DNA of 33,307 bases from assembly GCF_016107535.1 (NCBI RefSeq), contig NZ_JABASQ010000028.1, positions 1 to 33,307 on the forward strand, given 5' to 3'. The stretch is from Psychrobacter cibarius (GTDB lineage: Bacteria > Pseudomonadota > Gammaproteobacteria > Pseudomonadales > Moraxellaceae). This document shows, one piece after another, positions 24,265 to 33,214 of the stretch (position 1 is its first letter; each line of letters starts with the position of its first letter). The notes under the pieces were generated by a model, which made no database searches, was not told the origin of the DNA, and worked only from the letters and a program-made list of their open reading frames with translations. Both the position numbers and the translations under genes were made by a program.

Positions 24265-27063
24265 ATGATACCGAAGTTCTTAAAAAAACGGATTTTTAAA
24301 GCGCCAGTCACAACCGACAGCGCTTCTAATACTGACGTCAATCCAATCGCCCCCAAGCCTTATTCCAATGCGCCGATTAATCAAATTTATCGCAAGCTAT
24401 CGGGGCAGCTACTCGATGTCGCTGTTAAACCTAAGTTATTGGGTGAATTACCTGAGTTCGATACAGACGATCAAACGCTAAGATTTTATGTGTTGCAAGA
24501 TTATTCGCGTTCCAACAGTATTTTGATTGACCTGCAGACGCAAGAGCACAATTTACCACCAGCATTGGTTGGGGTACATGATGCCGCCCATAATATCAAA
24601 GAAAACGCAGCCATCATATTTTTGAACCATCCAAGCGCCAAAGACAGTCAGCTATCGCCGCGCCTGTCACGTTTGGTGTCTGCTGTTTTGCAATATCCAG
24701 AGCTAAAAGTACGTTTGGTGCCCGTCTCTATTTTATGGGGACGCGCCCCAGAAAAAGAGGATTCACTGTTTAAGCTGCTGACCGCTGACAACTGGCAGGA
24801 CCCTAGCATCACCAAGCAGCTCTTTAATATCGGAGTAATGGGACGTGACACCTTTGTACAGTTCCATCCACCTCAAGATCTACGTACCCTTATCAATGAT
24901 AGCCTTAAAGGTGATGAAGAAGGGTTTTCTATTTTTGATTCGCTAGCCGTGGATTCAAAAGAGAACTCTATAAAAGAAGGTGATATAAAAGAAAATTCTG
25001 CAAAAGACAGCAATTTAGACATCACGAGTAGCGTGGGCGATACTAACGAAGCACCAAACTATGCTCTGGTAGCGACCGCTGACAGTAATCGTGAACTGGT
25101 ACGTATGCTACAGCAGCGGCTTACGGTTTATTTAGACAAGCAGCGTGCCAGTATGCTCGGTCCTGATTTATCAGACAGACGCAACTTAGTAGACAAGCTA
25201 GTGTATTCACCAGCTATCAAACATGCGATAGAGGCAGAAGCAGTAGAATCTGGTATCAGTGTACGTGAAGCCCGTGTCTTGGCTAAAGGTTATGCCAATG
25301 AGATGGTCAATGACTATTCACATTCCATCGTGCGCGGTTTTTATAAGTTTTTAACGTGGTTATGGACGCAACTCTATGATGGCGTAGAAGTCCATCATTT
25401 CGAGCGCGTACGTGAGCTTGCGACTGACTATGAGCTGGTTTATGTGCCTTGTCATCGTAGCCATGTCGATTACCTATTGCTATCTTATGTCATCTACAAG
25501 CGTGGTCTGAGCATTCCTTATGTCGCTGCTGGTGACAACCTAGATGTACCCGTATTAGGTCCATTATTACGCGGCGCGGTTGCCTTTTATATACGTCGTA
25601 GCTTTCGTGGCAATGCACTTTATACTGCCGTCCTCCGCGAATATATGCACACCCTTATTACGCGTAACACACCGATTGAATACTTTATCGAGGGTGGTCG
25701 CTCGCGTTCAGGACGTTTATTACCACCGAAGATGGGCATGCTAGCAATGACAGTGCACAGTCAATTACGTCATTCTGAGAAGCCAGTGGTTTTCATTCCG
25801 ACTTATATCGGTTATGAGCGTATTATGGAAGGTGGCACCTATGTTGGTGAGCTAAAAGGCAAGCCAAAAGAATCTGAATCTTTACTAGGCTTACTCAAAG
25901 TTGGTCGTAAAATTGAGCGTATCTTTGGTAATGTACATCTAAGCTTTGGCACACCGCTGCATCTTAGCGACTTTATGACAAAATTCGATGTGCCAGCCAA
26001 TAGCTTGCCAACGGATCGCACCGATACCCCGCTCGATGATAAAGCCAGCGCGATGGTCGATAACATCGGCGTCAAAATCATGCAGCACATCAATAAGGCG
26101 GCGGTTGTGACGCCCGTTTCGTTATTATCATTGGTATTATTATCAGCGCCTAAAGCGGCTTTAGATGAAGAAATCTGCCGTGAGCAAATTGCCCTTTATC
26201 AAGGTCTTGCTCAGCAGTTGTCCTACTCAGATGATACCGTCATTACAGATATGAGTCCGCAGCAAATTATTGATTATGGTATCAAGCTAAAGCTCATTGA
26301 ACGTACGCCGCATATCTTAGGCGACATCATTCAGATTGCCGGCAAGCAAGCGGCCTTGCTCAGCTATTTCCGTAATAATATCCTGCATGTCTTTATTTTA
26401 CTGTCTTTTTTAGCCGCCTTAGTCGCGCGTAATGGTCGTATCGAACGCAATCGTTTGGACAATATTGCTAAGCAACTCTATCCATTTTTACAAAGCGAGC
26501 TGTTCTTATATTATCCAGCACATGGCTTGGCTGATACCTTGAACAAAAAAGTCGACAGCCTACTCTCGCATGGTCTAATTGTCGAATTGAGCGATGGCGT
26601 ACTCAGCGTCCCTGAATCAAACAGCAAATGCTATCAGCAGCTGCAAGTGCTAGCGACGCCTGTCGGACAGAGCCTTGAGCGTTACTTTATGACGCTTGCC
26701 CTACTCGCCCAGCAAGGCTCAGGCAATCTAACCGAAAGCGAAGTCGTTGATCTGTGTCATCTGCTGGGTCAGCGCTTATCTGTACTATATGCAGATGATA
26801 TTCCTGATTTCTTTGACCGTGCCTTATTCACCAGCTTTATTAGTGCCTTGACTCGTCTTGATTACTTGCAAAAAGATGATGAAACTGGCGTATTGACCTT
26901 CGATCATCGTATCAATGATATTGCTCGTCATGCTAAGTACGTGCTAACGCCTGACATGATGCAGATTTTGCAGCAAGTCGCCAGCTTAGATGAAGAAGAA
27001 ATTACTCATGCGATTACTGAGATTAGTAATAAAAAGCAGCGTAAATTTGGCCGTAAGCGTTAA
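24265..27063 (+). CDS. plsB: Glycerol-3-phosphate O-acyltransferase
   Basis: Inner-membrane-associated enzyme that acylates glycerol-3-phosphate at position 1, first step of phospholipid synthesis. The HxxxxD catalytic motif is CHRSHVDYLLLSY (His397, Asp402), followed by VAAGDNLDVPVLGPLLRGAVAF, the glycerol-phosphate-binding EGGRSRSGR (476-484), and FIPTYIGYERIMEGGTYV. At 932 residues it is longer than E. coli PlsB (807), partly from a charged linker insert (about 226-266, rich in Ser, Lys, Asp). The ATG at 24265 gives MIPKFLKKR; a TTG 12 nt upstream is in frame. No clear ribosome binding site. It ends before a strong terminator. Confidence 0.96.
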   Translation: MIPKFLKKRIFKAPVTTDSASNTDVNPIAPKPYSNAPINQIYRKLSGQLLDVAVKPKLLGELPEFDTDDQTLRFYVLQDYSRSNSILIDLQTQEHNLPPALVGVHDAAHNIKENAAIIFLNHPSAKDSQLSPRLSRLVSAVLQYPELKVRLVPVSILWGRAPEKEDSLFKLLTADNWQDPSITKQLFNIGVMGRDTFVQFHPPQDLRTLINDSLKGDEEGFSIFDSLAVDSKENSIKEGDIKENSAKDSNLDITSSVGDTNEAPNYALVATADSNRELVRMLQQRLTVYLDKQRASMLGPDLSDRRNLVDKLVYSPAIKHAIEAEAVESGISVREARVLAKGYANEMVNDYSHSIVRGFYKFLTWLWTQLYDGVEVHHFERVRELATDYELVYVPCHRSHVDYLLLSYVIYKRGLSIPYVAAGDNLDVPVLGPLLRGAVAFYIRRSFRGNALYTAVLREYMHTLITRNTPIEYFIEGGRSRSGRLLPPKMGMLAMTVHSQLRHSEKPVVFIPTYIGYERIMEGGTYVGELKGKPKESESLLGLLKVGRKIERIFGNVHLSFGTPLHLSDFMTKFDVPANSLPTDRTDTPLDDKASAMVDNIGVKIMQHINKAAVVTPVSLLSLVLLSAPKAALDEEICREQIALYQGLAQQLSYSDDTVITDMSPQQIIDYGIKLKLIERTPHILGDIIQIAGKQAALLSYFRNNILHVFILLSFLAALVARNGRIERNRLDNIAKQLYPFLQSELFLYYPAHGLADTLNKKVDSLLSHGLIVELSDGVLSVPESNSKCYQQLQVLATPVGQSLERYFMTLALLAQQGSGNLTESEVVDLCHLLGQRLSVLYADDIPDFFDRALFTSFISALTRLDYLQKDDETGVLTFDHRINDIARHAKYVLTPDMMQILQQVASLDEEEITHAITEISNKKQRKFGRKR

Positions 27064-27111
27064 TTTGTAACCAGCTACAATATTTAATGAGCTAAACTAA
27101 ATATATCGAGC

Positions 27112-27147
27112 AAAAAAAGACCTCTAATTGATTAGAGGTCTTTTTTT
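27112..27147. terminator. Bidirectional terminator between plsB and ettA
   Basis: gacctctaa (27119-27127) pairs perfectly with ttagaggtc (27132-27140) around a 4-nt loop, with seven As on one side and seven Ts on the other. Confidence 0.95.
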
Positions 27148-27207
27148 ATCTTTAAATTTGAAATTTCTAAGTAGTTTTTTTTAACAACTACTTTTTAAAT
27201 AACAGTC

Positions 27208-28869
27208 CTAGGTTGAAATCTTTTTATATTTCATACGCTTAGGAGTGGCAGCATCACCCATCGTCTTTTTACGATAGGTTTCAAACTCAGAATAGTTACC
27301 ATCGAACCAAACTGGGCCTTCATCTTCGAACGCCAAGATATGAGTGGCGATACGGTCAAGGAACCAGCGATCATGCGAGACGACCATGACCGTACCTGGG
27401 AAGACCTGAATCGCATCTTCTAGCGCACGTAAGGTCTCAATATCCAAATCGTTTGAAGGTTCATCAAGGAGCAATACGTTCGCGCCCTGCTTCAATGTCT
27501 TAGCAAGCTGCAAGCGGTTACGCTCACCGCCAGACAATTGACCAACGTGCTTTTGCTGATCTGAGCCTTTGAAGTTAAAGCGACCGATATAAGCACGACT
27601 TGGCGTGGTGTAATCGCCAACCGTAATAATATCAAGACCGTCAGACACTTCTTCCCAAACGGTTTTGCTGTCATCTAAGTTATCACGTACCTGACCAACA
27701 TAAGCGACTTTGACACTTTCGCCCAAATCGACTGAACCCGTATCTGGCGTATCACGCTCAGTAATCATATTAAATAGCGTGGTTTTACCCGCACCATTTG
27801 GTCCGATGATACCGACGATAGCACCAGCTGGCACGTTAAAGCTTAGGTTTTCATAAAGCAGACGATCACCAAATGATTTGGAGATGTTATTCACTTCAAT
27901 GACTTTATTACCTAAACGTGGACCGGGTGGAATATAAATTTCAGCGGTCTCATTGCGCTGTTGGAACTCTGTTGAGTTCAACTCTTCAAAGCGCTGTACA
28001 CGAGATTTAGACTTGGCTTGTTGACCTTTTTGGTTTTTGCGAATCCAATCTAGCTCTTTTTTCAGTGCTTTAGCAAATGATTCTTCTTGCTTATTCTGCT
28101 GCTCTAAACGGGTGTTCTTTTGCTCGAGCCACTCAGTATAGTTGCCTTCATACGGATAACCATGGCCACGATCTAGCTCCAAAATCCACTGAGCGACGTT
28201 GTCTAGGAAATATCTATCATGGGTAATGGCAACGATTGTACCGCTATAGTTCTGCAAGAACTGCTCTAACCATGCTACGGACTCAGCGTCCAAATGGTTG
28301 GTTGGTTCGTCAAGTAACAGCATGTCAGGGCGTGACAATAGCAAACGGCATAGTGCCACACGGCGTTTTTCACCACCAGACAGCTTACTAACATCCGCAT
28401 CCCAAGGTGGCAGACGTAGGGCATCAGCTGCTTTTTCGAGCTGGGTATTTAAGTTATGAGCATCCCACGCTTGAATGATGTCTTCCATCTTGCCTTGTTC
28501 TTCAGCAAGCTTATCAAAGTCAGCATCAGGCTCAGCGTATTCTGCATAAATGGCATCTAAACGAGCAAGTGCATCTAATGCTTCACGCATACCGTCTTCG
28601 ACGTTACCACGCACGTCTTTGCTGTCATCAAGCTGTGGTTCCTGCGGCAAATAACCAATTTTGGTGCCAGTTTGCGCGCGTGCTTCACCACTAAATTCAG
28701 TATCCACGCCCGCCATAATGCGTAGCAAGGTTGATTTACCTGAACCATTGATACCCAAGACACCAATTTTGGCACCAGGGAAAAATGATAAGTTAATATT
28801 TTTTAAAATTTCACGCTTAGGCGGAACAAGTTTTGACACGTTGTTCATCGTGTAAATATATTGAGCCAT
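27208..28869 (-). CDS. ettA: Energy-dependent translational throttle protein (ABC-F ATPase)
   Basis: Ribosome-associated ABC-F protein that gates the first elongation step according to ATP/ADP ratio; soluble, no membrane domain. Two ATPase domains are complete: Walker A GINGSGKST (39-47) and a second GPNGAGKTT, two signatures LSGGEKRRVAL and LSGGERNRLQL, Walker B runs LLLDEPTNHLD and LLLDEPSNDLD. Between them is the charged P-site tRNA interaction linker. The N-terminus MAQYIYTMNNVSK is the typical EttA start, and GGAG lies 6 nt before the ATG at 28869, so the in-frame ATG at 28944 is rejected. Length 553 matches E. coli EttA (555). Confidence 0.96.
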   Translation of the reverse strand: MAQYIYTMNNVSKLVPPKREILKNINLSFFPGAKIGVLGINGSGKSTLLRIMAGVDTEFSGEARAQTGTKIGYLPQEPQLDDSKDVRGNVEDGMREALDALARLDAIYAEYAEPDADFDKLAEEQGKMEDIIQAWDAHNLNTQLEKAADALRLPPWDADVSKLSGGEKRRVALCRLLLSRPDMLLLDEPTNHLDAESVAWLEQFLQNYSGTIVAITHDRYFLDNVAQWILELDRGHGYPYEGNYTEWLEQKNTRLEQQNKQEESFAKALKKELDWIRKNQKGQQAKSKSRVQRFEELNSTEFQQRNETAEIYIPPGPRLGNKVIEVNNISKSFGDRLLYENLSFNVPAGAIVGIIGPNGAGKTTLFNMITERDTPDTGSVDLGESVKVAYVGQVRDNLDDSKTVWEEVSDGLDIITVGDYTTPSRAYIGRFNFKGSDQQKHVGQLSGGERNRLQLAKTLKQGANVLLLDEPSNDLDIETLRALEDAIQVFPGTVMVVSHDRWFLDRIATHILAFEDEGPVWFDGNYSEFETYRKKTMGDAATPKRMKYKKIST

Positions 28870-29306
28870 TAACACTCCGATAGACTGCATAAAAGAGGCA
28901 AGCAAATCATACTTAGCAATGATGCCAAGCGTGCTGCACCTCAAAATCAGGGTTACAAATTATAAGCCATTATCGCATTGTGGCGCATACCCTGCAAGCC
29001 AACAGATTGTTTTAACGATTGTTTTACGGCTTTTGTCACAGAGTGCTCAGCTTTCTAGCTAAAAGCGGTAACGAAACCTACTATCGAACCGTTTCGCTTA
29101 ACATTCTGACTTATAACTGTTTTATAAAGACCACAAAAAATAGCATCAAAACTTTCGCAAATTTAATCAATAGCCGTTAGCATGTTAGGATAGCTTAACA
29201 AATTCGAGCGACCTGACCTAAGTGATATCTGCTAAATTGGCGCACAGGTGAACACAATATTTATGATGTCAATCATTTTGATAGTATTAACAAAGGTACT
29301 GATAAT
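28870..29306. other. Divergent region between ettA and the reductase/desaturase genes
   Basis: About 440 bp with no gene. An imperfect palindrome, tgttaggatagcttaaca (29183-29200, arms tgtta/taaca extended by one G-C pair), lies about 107 bp before the reductase start and could be an operator for a lipid-responsive regulator. That is speculative. Confidence 0.35.
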
Positions 29307-30530
29307 ATGACCAACGGCTATCGCCCTGAAATGATTCAACATGCATTTATCGATTTTATTGGATCGCACTTACAGCCGTTTTGGTCTTTCACTGTCCCAA
29401 AGCTGCGCCTTGTTGCGCGATATACCCTTAGCGATGACTTAATAGCGCTCAGATTTGAGACCAATCATGCTTTTCGACGGCAATTAGTGGGTTCGCAACG
29501 TGGTTGGCAGGGTGGTCAACATCTTAACTTAAGCCTTCTTATTAAAGGTGTGTATCATCAGCGCAGCTATTCATTATTAGGTTTGGCGCACCAACCGCTC
29601 TGGTGGCACGACGTTACTACTGGCAACAGTATTAATAGTGGCGATAGCAAAAAGCAACCACCTTATCTTGCGATTACCATTGCTATTAAGCCGCAAGGCT
29701 TGGTTTCGGATTACTTAACCAAACATATGGCACTTGGCAGTGTCATTAACAGTAGTGTCCCTAGTGGCTCTTTCACTTTGGCACAATCATCTATAACGGT
29801 ACAGACAAAATCAGCTGCCGAAAAATCTGCTTCTTTATTATTTATCGCGGGTGGCAGCGGTATTACGCCCATGTTAGGGCTCATCACGCAAGCACTGGAC
29901 AACGGACATCAGGTGACGTTGCTATATTACAGTCGCACTGAAATGCTCCCGTTCAAAAACTAATGGCAACAACTGAGCACAGCGTATCCAGCTTTCACCT
30001 ATCATCTGGTCAATACCGAGAAAGCTGATACTTATTTGGCGGGCAAGCGACATTTGAGCGTAGACAGTTTGTTGGCATTAAACCTACCACTGGCAGATAC
30101 GCAAATATTTGCATGCGGGTCACAGACTCTGTTGACTGGCTTATATAAAGCAGCGGCAGAGATAACCTTATCGCACAATAAAAACCTGCGCGATAATATC
30201 ATTGTAGTAAACTTTGGTCATGCGTCGCCTGATTTCAATTTTGATAACAAACAGGCGCTCGATAGCAAAAAACACGCAGCGCAACATACTGTTTATTTAC
30301 GGGCGAGGCAACGGCAGTTTGATAGTAGCACGACATTATTGAATGCCGCAGAGGATGCAGGAATTCGCTTAGCGCATGGTTGTAGACAAGGTATCTGCCA
30401 GTTGTGTCGCTGCAATAAAGTCAGCGGCGTGGTCAAAAATATCCACACAGGAAAAATGAGCAGTGATGGTTATGAATCTATTCAAACTTGCATCAACATT
30501 GCCATGACTGATGTGGTGCTGGATATTTAG
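29307..30530 (+). pseudogene. Ferredoxin-NADP reductase-type oxidoreductase with 2Fe-2S domain, interrupted by an in-frame stop
   Basis: One continuous frame of 408 codons is broken only by TAA at 29961-29963 (codon 219). Reading through, the sequence continues sensibly (WQQLSTAYPAFTYHLVNTE), so this is a nonsense change (for example CAA to TAA), not a frameshift. Order: FAD-binding FR-type domain with RSYSLLG (about 90-96), an NAD-binding domain with IAGGSGITPMLGLI, VTLLYYSR and IFACGSQTLL, and a C-terminal plant-type 2Fe-2S ferredoxin domain with CRQGICQLC and a fourth Cys in QTCIN. This architecture equals the DesC-type reductases paired with DesB-type desaturases, and the desaturase follows by 150 bp. 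The downstream half has only a TTG (30036) as start. The stop could also be a sequencing error. Confidence 0.85.
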
Positions 30531-30631
30531 CAACACGGTGATAAAAATAAATACTCATAACGGCTCATAAGATAGAAACACAGCCTGCTGTTACCTTATA
30601 ACCTACGGTAAAAAACTTAAACAACTTATTG

Positions 30632-30669
30632 AACCGAACCCAGTACCGACTCTCCGTACCATTTCGGTT
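30632..30669 (+). promoter_or_regulatory. Inverted repeat next to the desaturase ribosome binding site
   Basis: aaccgaa (30632-30638) and ttcggtt (30663-30669) are perfect inverted repeats, and the interval contains gtac at both sides (30643-30646 and 30656-30659). The right arm directly abuts the AAGGA ribosome binding site (30670-30674) of the desaturase. It may be an operator in the reductase-desaturase spacer or an mRNA hairpin modulating translation. Confidence 0.4.
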
Positions 30670-30680
30670 AAGGATTATTT

Positions 30681-32030
30681 ATGCGCTTGCTACCACCCGT
30701 CACTACTGCACAATCTGCTGTACCAGTTTTGACCACACTAACTGATGCAAAACAGCAGAAAGCAAAACAGTTGACTCGCTACCCAACGTTGACAGGAGCG
30801 CCCTTACCGAAGGCGCAATCTGATGCCCTCGCTCATGAATTAAATGTGCTTTACCGAAGCGTGATGGATTCGTTAGGTAGCGATGACGCACGATACATTA
30901 AACGAGTGTATGCCGCGGTAGTCTATAGTGAGATGACAGCGCGTGGCTTACTGGCAGCGGCTGGATGCATGCAGGCAAAACGTAAAATTGTCGCGACTTG
31001 GCTATTGGGTACCTCACTACTGAGTCTCAGCAAAATTCTAAACAATATGGAGCTTGGGCATAATGTCATGCATGGTCAGTATGACTGGATGCAGCACCCG
31101 TATCTCAACAGCCAAAAGTTTGATTGGGACATTGTCTGTCCTGCCCCATTGTGGCAACACTCTCATAATTACTTGCATCATACTTTTACCAATATCGTTG
31201 GTCGTGACCATGATGTTGGCTATCACTTAATTCGCGTGACTGATGAGCAACCTTGGACGCCAAGCGACCGCCATAATATGTTGAAAACAGCGGTATTGGC
31301 TCTAGGTTTTGAGTGGGCGGTCGCCTTTCATGATATTCAAATCAGTGTCGACGAATACGCAGACTCCCCTGATAGACACCAAACCATGCAACAGAAATCT
31401 CGCGCATTATTCGCCAAAATCGCACGGCAAGTAGGCAAAGATCATATTGTACTACCCGCGTTAGCAGGGCTGACATTAGGTCGGCGTAGTGCTATGACTA
31501 CACTGAGCGGTAATGTTACTGCCAATATCGCTCGTAATCTGTGGACATGGGCGGTGATATTCTGTGGACACTTTACCGAACAAGCCCATATCTATACCTA
31601 TCTCGATGCCGATGAGACTAAAGGCGACTGGTATGTGCGTCAAATTCTTGGCTCCAGCAATATTCAAGGCAGTAAGCTGTTTCATATTTTGACGGGTAAT
31701 TTATCGCATCAAATCGAGCACCATATCTTCCCTGACATGCCAGCCAGTCACTATGCTCGTATCGCACCACAATTACAGGCAATATGCCGCAAGTACAATC
31801 TACCCTATAATACTGGGCGCTTTGGTACACAATTCCGGCAAATGCTGGAACGTATCCGCCACTTTAGCAAGCCAAGTGCTGAAGAATGGCAGTCTTATTT
31901 ACACTCACAAACTACGTCAATCACTGAAACAAATCATGCCGTAGCAGAAAGACAAAAAGAGCTGCCCGCTATACGTGGATTGGGTAAATATCTTCCCCCT
32001 GTCATGCGCCAAGCCTTATTTTATGCTTGA
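30681..32030 (+). CDS. Membrane fatty-acid desaturase (DesB-like acyl desaturase)
   Basis: Di-iron integral-membrane enzyme inserting a cis double bond in acyl chains, important for membrane fluidity in the cold. Three histidine boxes are intact: HNVMH (127-131), HSHNYLHH (160-167) and HQIEHH (343-348). Hydrophobic stretches near 103-120, 203-216 and 255-266 are weaker than usual but fit the family. Length 449. AAGGA lies 6 nt before the ATG at 30681. The electron donor is probably the upstream ferredoxin reductase, which here carries a premature stop, so the pathway may rely on another reductase. Double-bond position cannot be told from sequence. Confidence 0.93.
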   Translation: MRLLPPVTTAQSAVPVLTTLTDAKQQKAKQLTRYPTLTGAPLPKAQSDALAHELNVLYRSVMDSLGSDDARYIKRVYAAVVYSEMTARGLLAAAGCMQAKRKIVATWLLGTSLLSLSKILNNMELGHNVMHGQYDWMQHPYLNSQKFDWDIVCPAPLWQHSHNYLHHTFTNIVGRDHDVGYHLIRVTDEQPWTPSDRHNMLKTAVLALGFEWAVAFHDIQISVDEYADSPDRHQTMQQKSRALFAKIARQVGKDHIVLPALAGLTLGRRSAMTTLSGNVTANIARNLWTWAVIFCGHFTEQAHIYTYLDADETKGDWYVRQILGSSNIQGSKLFHILTGNLSHQIEHHIFPDMPASHYARIAPQLQAICRKYNLPYNTGRFGTQFRQMLERIRHFSKPSAEEWQSYLHSQTTSITETNHAVAERQKELPAIRGLGKYLPPVMRQALFYA

Positions 32031-32251
32031 TATGCAGCTCATATGGAGATCACTGGTAGACCCCTTTAGTCTTAACATTTACTCTATCGACTCTTACGGT
32101 AAAGAACTATAAATGTGAATCGAAAGGACTCATACTTTAGTGAACAATCTATTTGGTCATTCAAGCTCTTTTCATTTAAAAATACGATTGATCCATACTA
32201 AAAAAACCAATAATAGTTAACGATAATAATCAATAATAACGGAGAATATCC

Positions 32252-32545
32252 ATGAAAAATCAAAACTCTGAACAAAACCTAACCATCACCCATGATGAAC
32301 AGGCTAAACGCTTTGAGACCTCTATTGACGGTTATACTGGCTATATTAGCTATCAAGAGCGTGACGATACATTAGTTTATGATCATACTATCGTACCTCA
32401 GGAGCTAGGCGGGCGCGGTATTGGCTCAGCATTGGTTAAGCATGCCCTCAACTATGCTCGTGAACAGAATAAAAAAGTGATACCACAGTGCTCATTTGTC
32501 TCGTCATATATCAGCAAACATCCTGATTACCAAGACTTGCTATAG
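32252..32545 (+). CDS. Small GNAT-family N-acetyltransferase (YjdJ type)
   Basis: 97 residues, the length of the short GCN5-related acetyltransferase family. The central DHTIVPQELGGRGIGSALVKHAL carries the acetyl-CoA pyrophosphate loop (GGRGIGSAL), followed by the strand KKVIPQCSFVSSYI and HPDY, all family landmarks. It lacks the N-terminal substrate-binding part of larger GNATs, so its acceptor is unknown. A GGAG 6 nt upstream supports the ATG at 32252. Confidence 0.9.
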   Translation: MKNQNSEQNLTITHDEQAKRFETSIDGYTGYISYQERDDTLVYDHTIVPQELGGRGIGSALVKHALNYAREQNKKVIPQCSFVSSYISKHPDYQDLL

Positions 32546-32673
32546 TCCACTCTTTAGCGATGAGCCATAGAAAATGCAGTATGCTAATAAGCGTCATAAT
32601 TTCTTTAGAAATGTTTTAAGCATTTACTATGGTTCAGCTTGGCTAATAAAATTGAAGCGTTAATACGCTACTA

Positions 32674-32747
32674 CCCTCCTATTTATTTGCTATCTGCCCT
32701 CGTATATTTATCTTCGAATATATGGCAAGATAGCAAATATAGGCGGG
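32674..32747. repeat. Long imperfect inverted repeat (about 74 bp)
   Basis: The left arm (32674-32698) and right arm (32724-32747) are complementary over about 22 of 25 positions, sharing ttgctatct with agatagcaa, with a small AT-rich inner hairpin (gtatatt/aatatat). The right arm is followed by TTTT. It could be a terminator for the acetyltransferase gene, a mobile miniature repeat or a structured RNA. Copy number elsewhere in the genome is unknown. Confidence 0.6.
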
Positions 32748-32848
32748 TTTTCTGGCCTATAATGGCAATAGAACAAAAGGTCTTTACAGTGACGTAATAG
32801 CGTTAATGATATAACTGAAAAAGAGAATTGAAGTTTCGTAAAATAGCT

Positions 32849-32879
32849 TTGACAGCTACAATGTAGTGCCTGATATAGT
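32849..32879 (+). promoter_or_regulatory. Candidate sigma-70 promoter for the pterin dehydratase gene
   Basis: A consensus -35 TTGACA (32849-32854) is followed by GATATA after 17 bp, or TATAGT after 19 bp, about 42 bp before the start codon. Confidence 0.5.
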
Positions 32880-32920
32880 TTTTAATAAACCAAACCAACA
32901 TAATAATAAAGGTGATTAAT

Positions 32921-33214
32921 ATGAGTAGTTTATCTGATAAGCAAGTAAATTTGCAGCTGGAAGAATTGCCCGGTTGGCAGCGCGAGGGCAATGCTATCGT
33001 AAAAACATATCACTTCAGCGATTTCATCGAAGCCATAAGCTTTATGAATCAAGCCGCGTTCCATGCCGAAGCGCTCGAGCACCATCCCGAATGGCGCAAC
33101 ACGTATAACGTGGTAGATGTTCGCTTGACTACTGGCGATACTGGCGGTATTACCAGCCATGATATTCGTCTGGCGAAACGGATGGAACACATAGTCCAGC
33201 CGAAACGTTTATAG
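32921..33214 (+). CDS. phhB: Pterin-4a-carbinolamine dehydratase-like protein
   Basis: 97 residues. The homologous enzyme recycles tetrahydrobiopterin carbinolamine for phenylalanine hydroxylase. The core [13 protein letters not shown] matches the family's E-x3-H-H-P block, and the C-terminal [15 protein letters not shown] is typical. The third active-site histidine of the family (the H of T-H-D) is Gly here (RLTTGDTGG). No phhA is visible. The ATG at 32921 has AAAGGTG 6 nt upstream and is preferred to a GTG at 32912. Confidence 0.88.
   Translation: MSSLSDKQVNLQLEELPGWQREGNAIVKTYHFSDFIEAISFMNQAAFHAEALEHHPEWRNTYNVVDVRLTTGDTGGITSHDIRLAKRMEHIVQPKRL

Larger units (their letters stand above)
32546..32920. 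other. Intergenic region upstream of the pterin dehydratase gene
   Basis: About 375 bp without a gene. It contains a long imperfect inverted repeat (32674-32747) and, closer to the dehydratase, a TTGACA at 32849-32854 with possible -10 boxes at 32872-32877 or 32874-32879. Confidence 0.5.

Noticed and set aside
30036..30530. Independent small ferredoxin gene starting at 30036
   Set aside because: The start would be a TTG without ribosome binding site, and the frame is the same as the upstream reductase, whose NAD domain continues through the stop. It is the 3' part of one broken gene.
29307..30530. Frameshift in the reductase gene
   Set aside because: Both halves are in the same frame and the reading resumes directly after the TAA, so a nonsense change explains it better.
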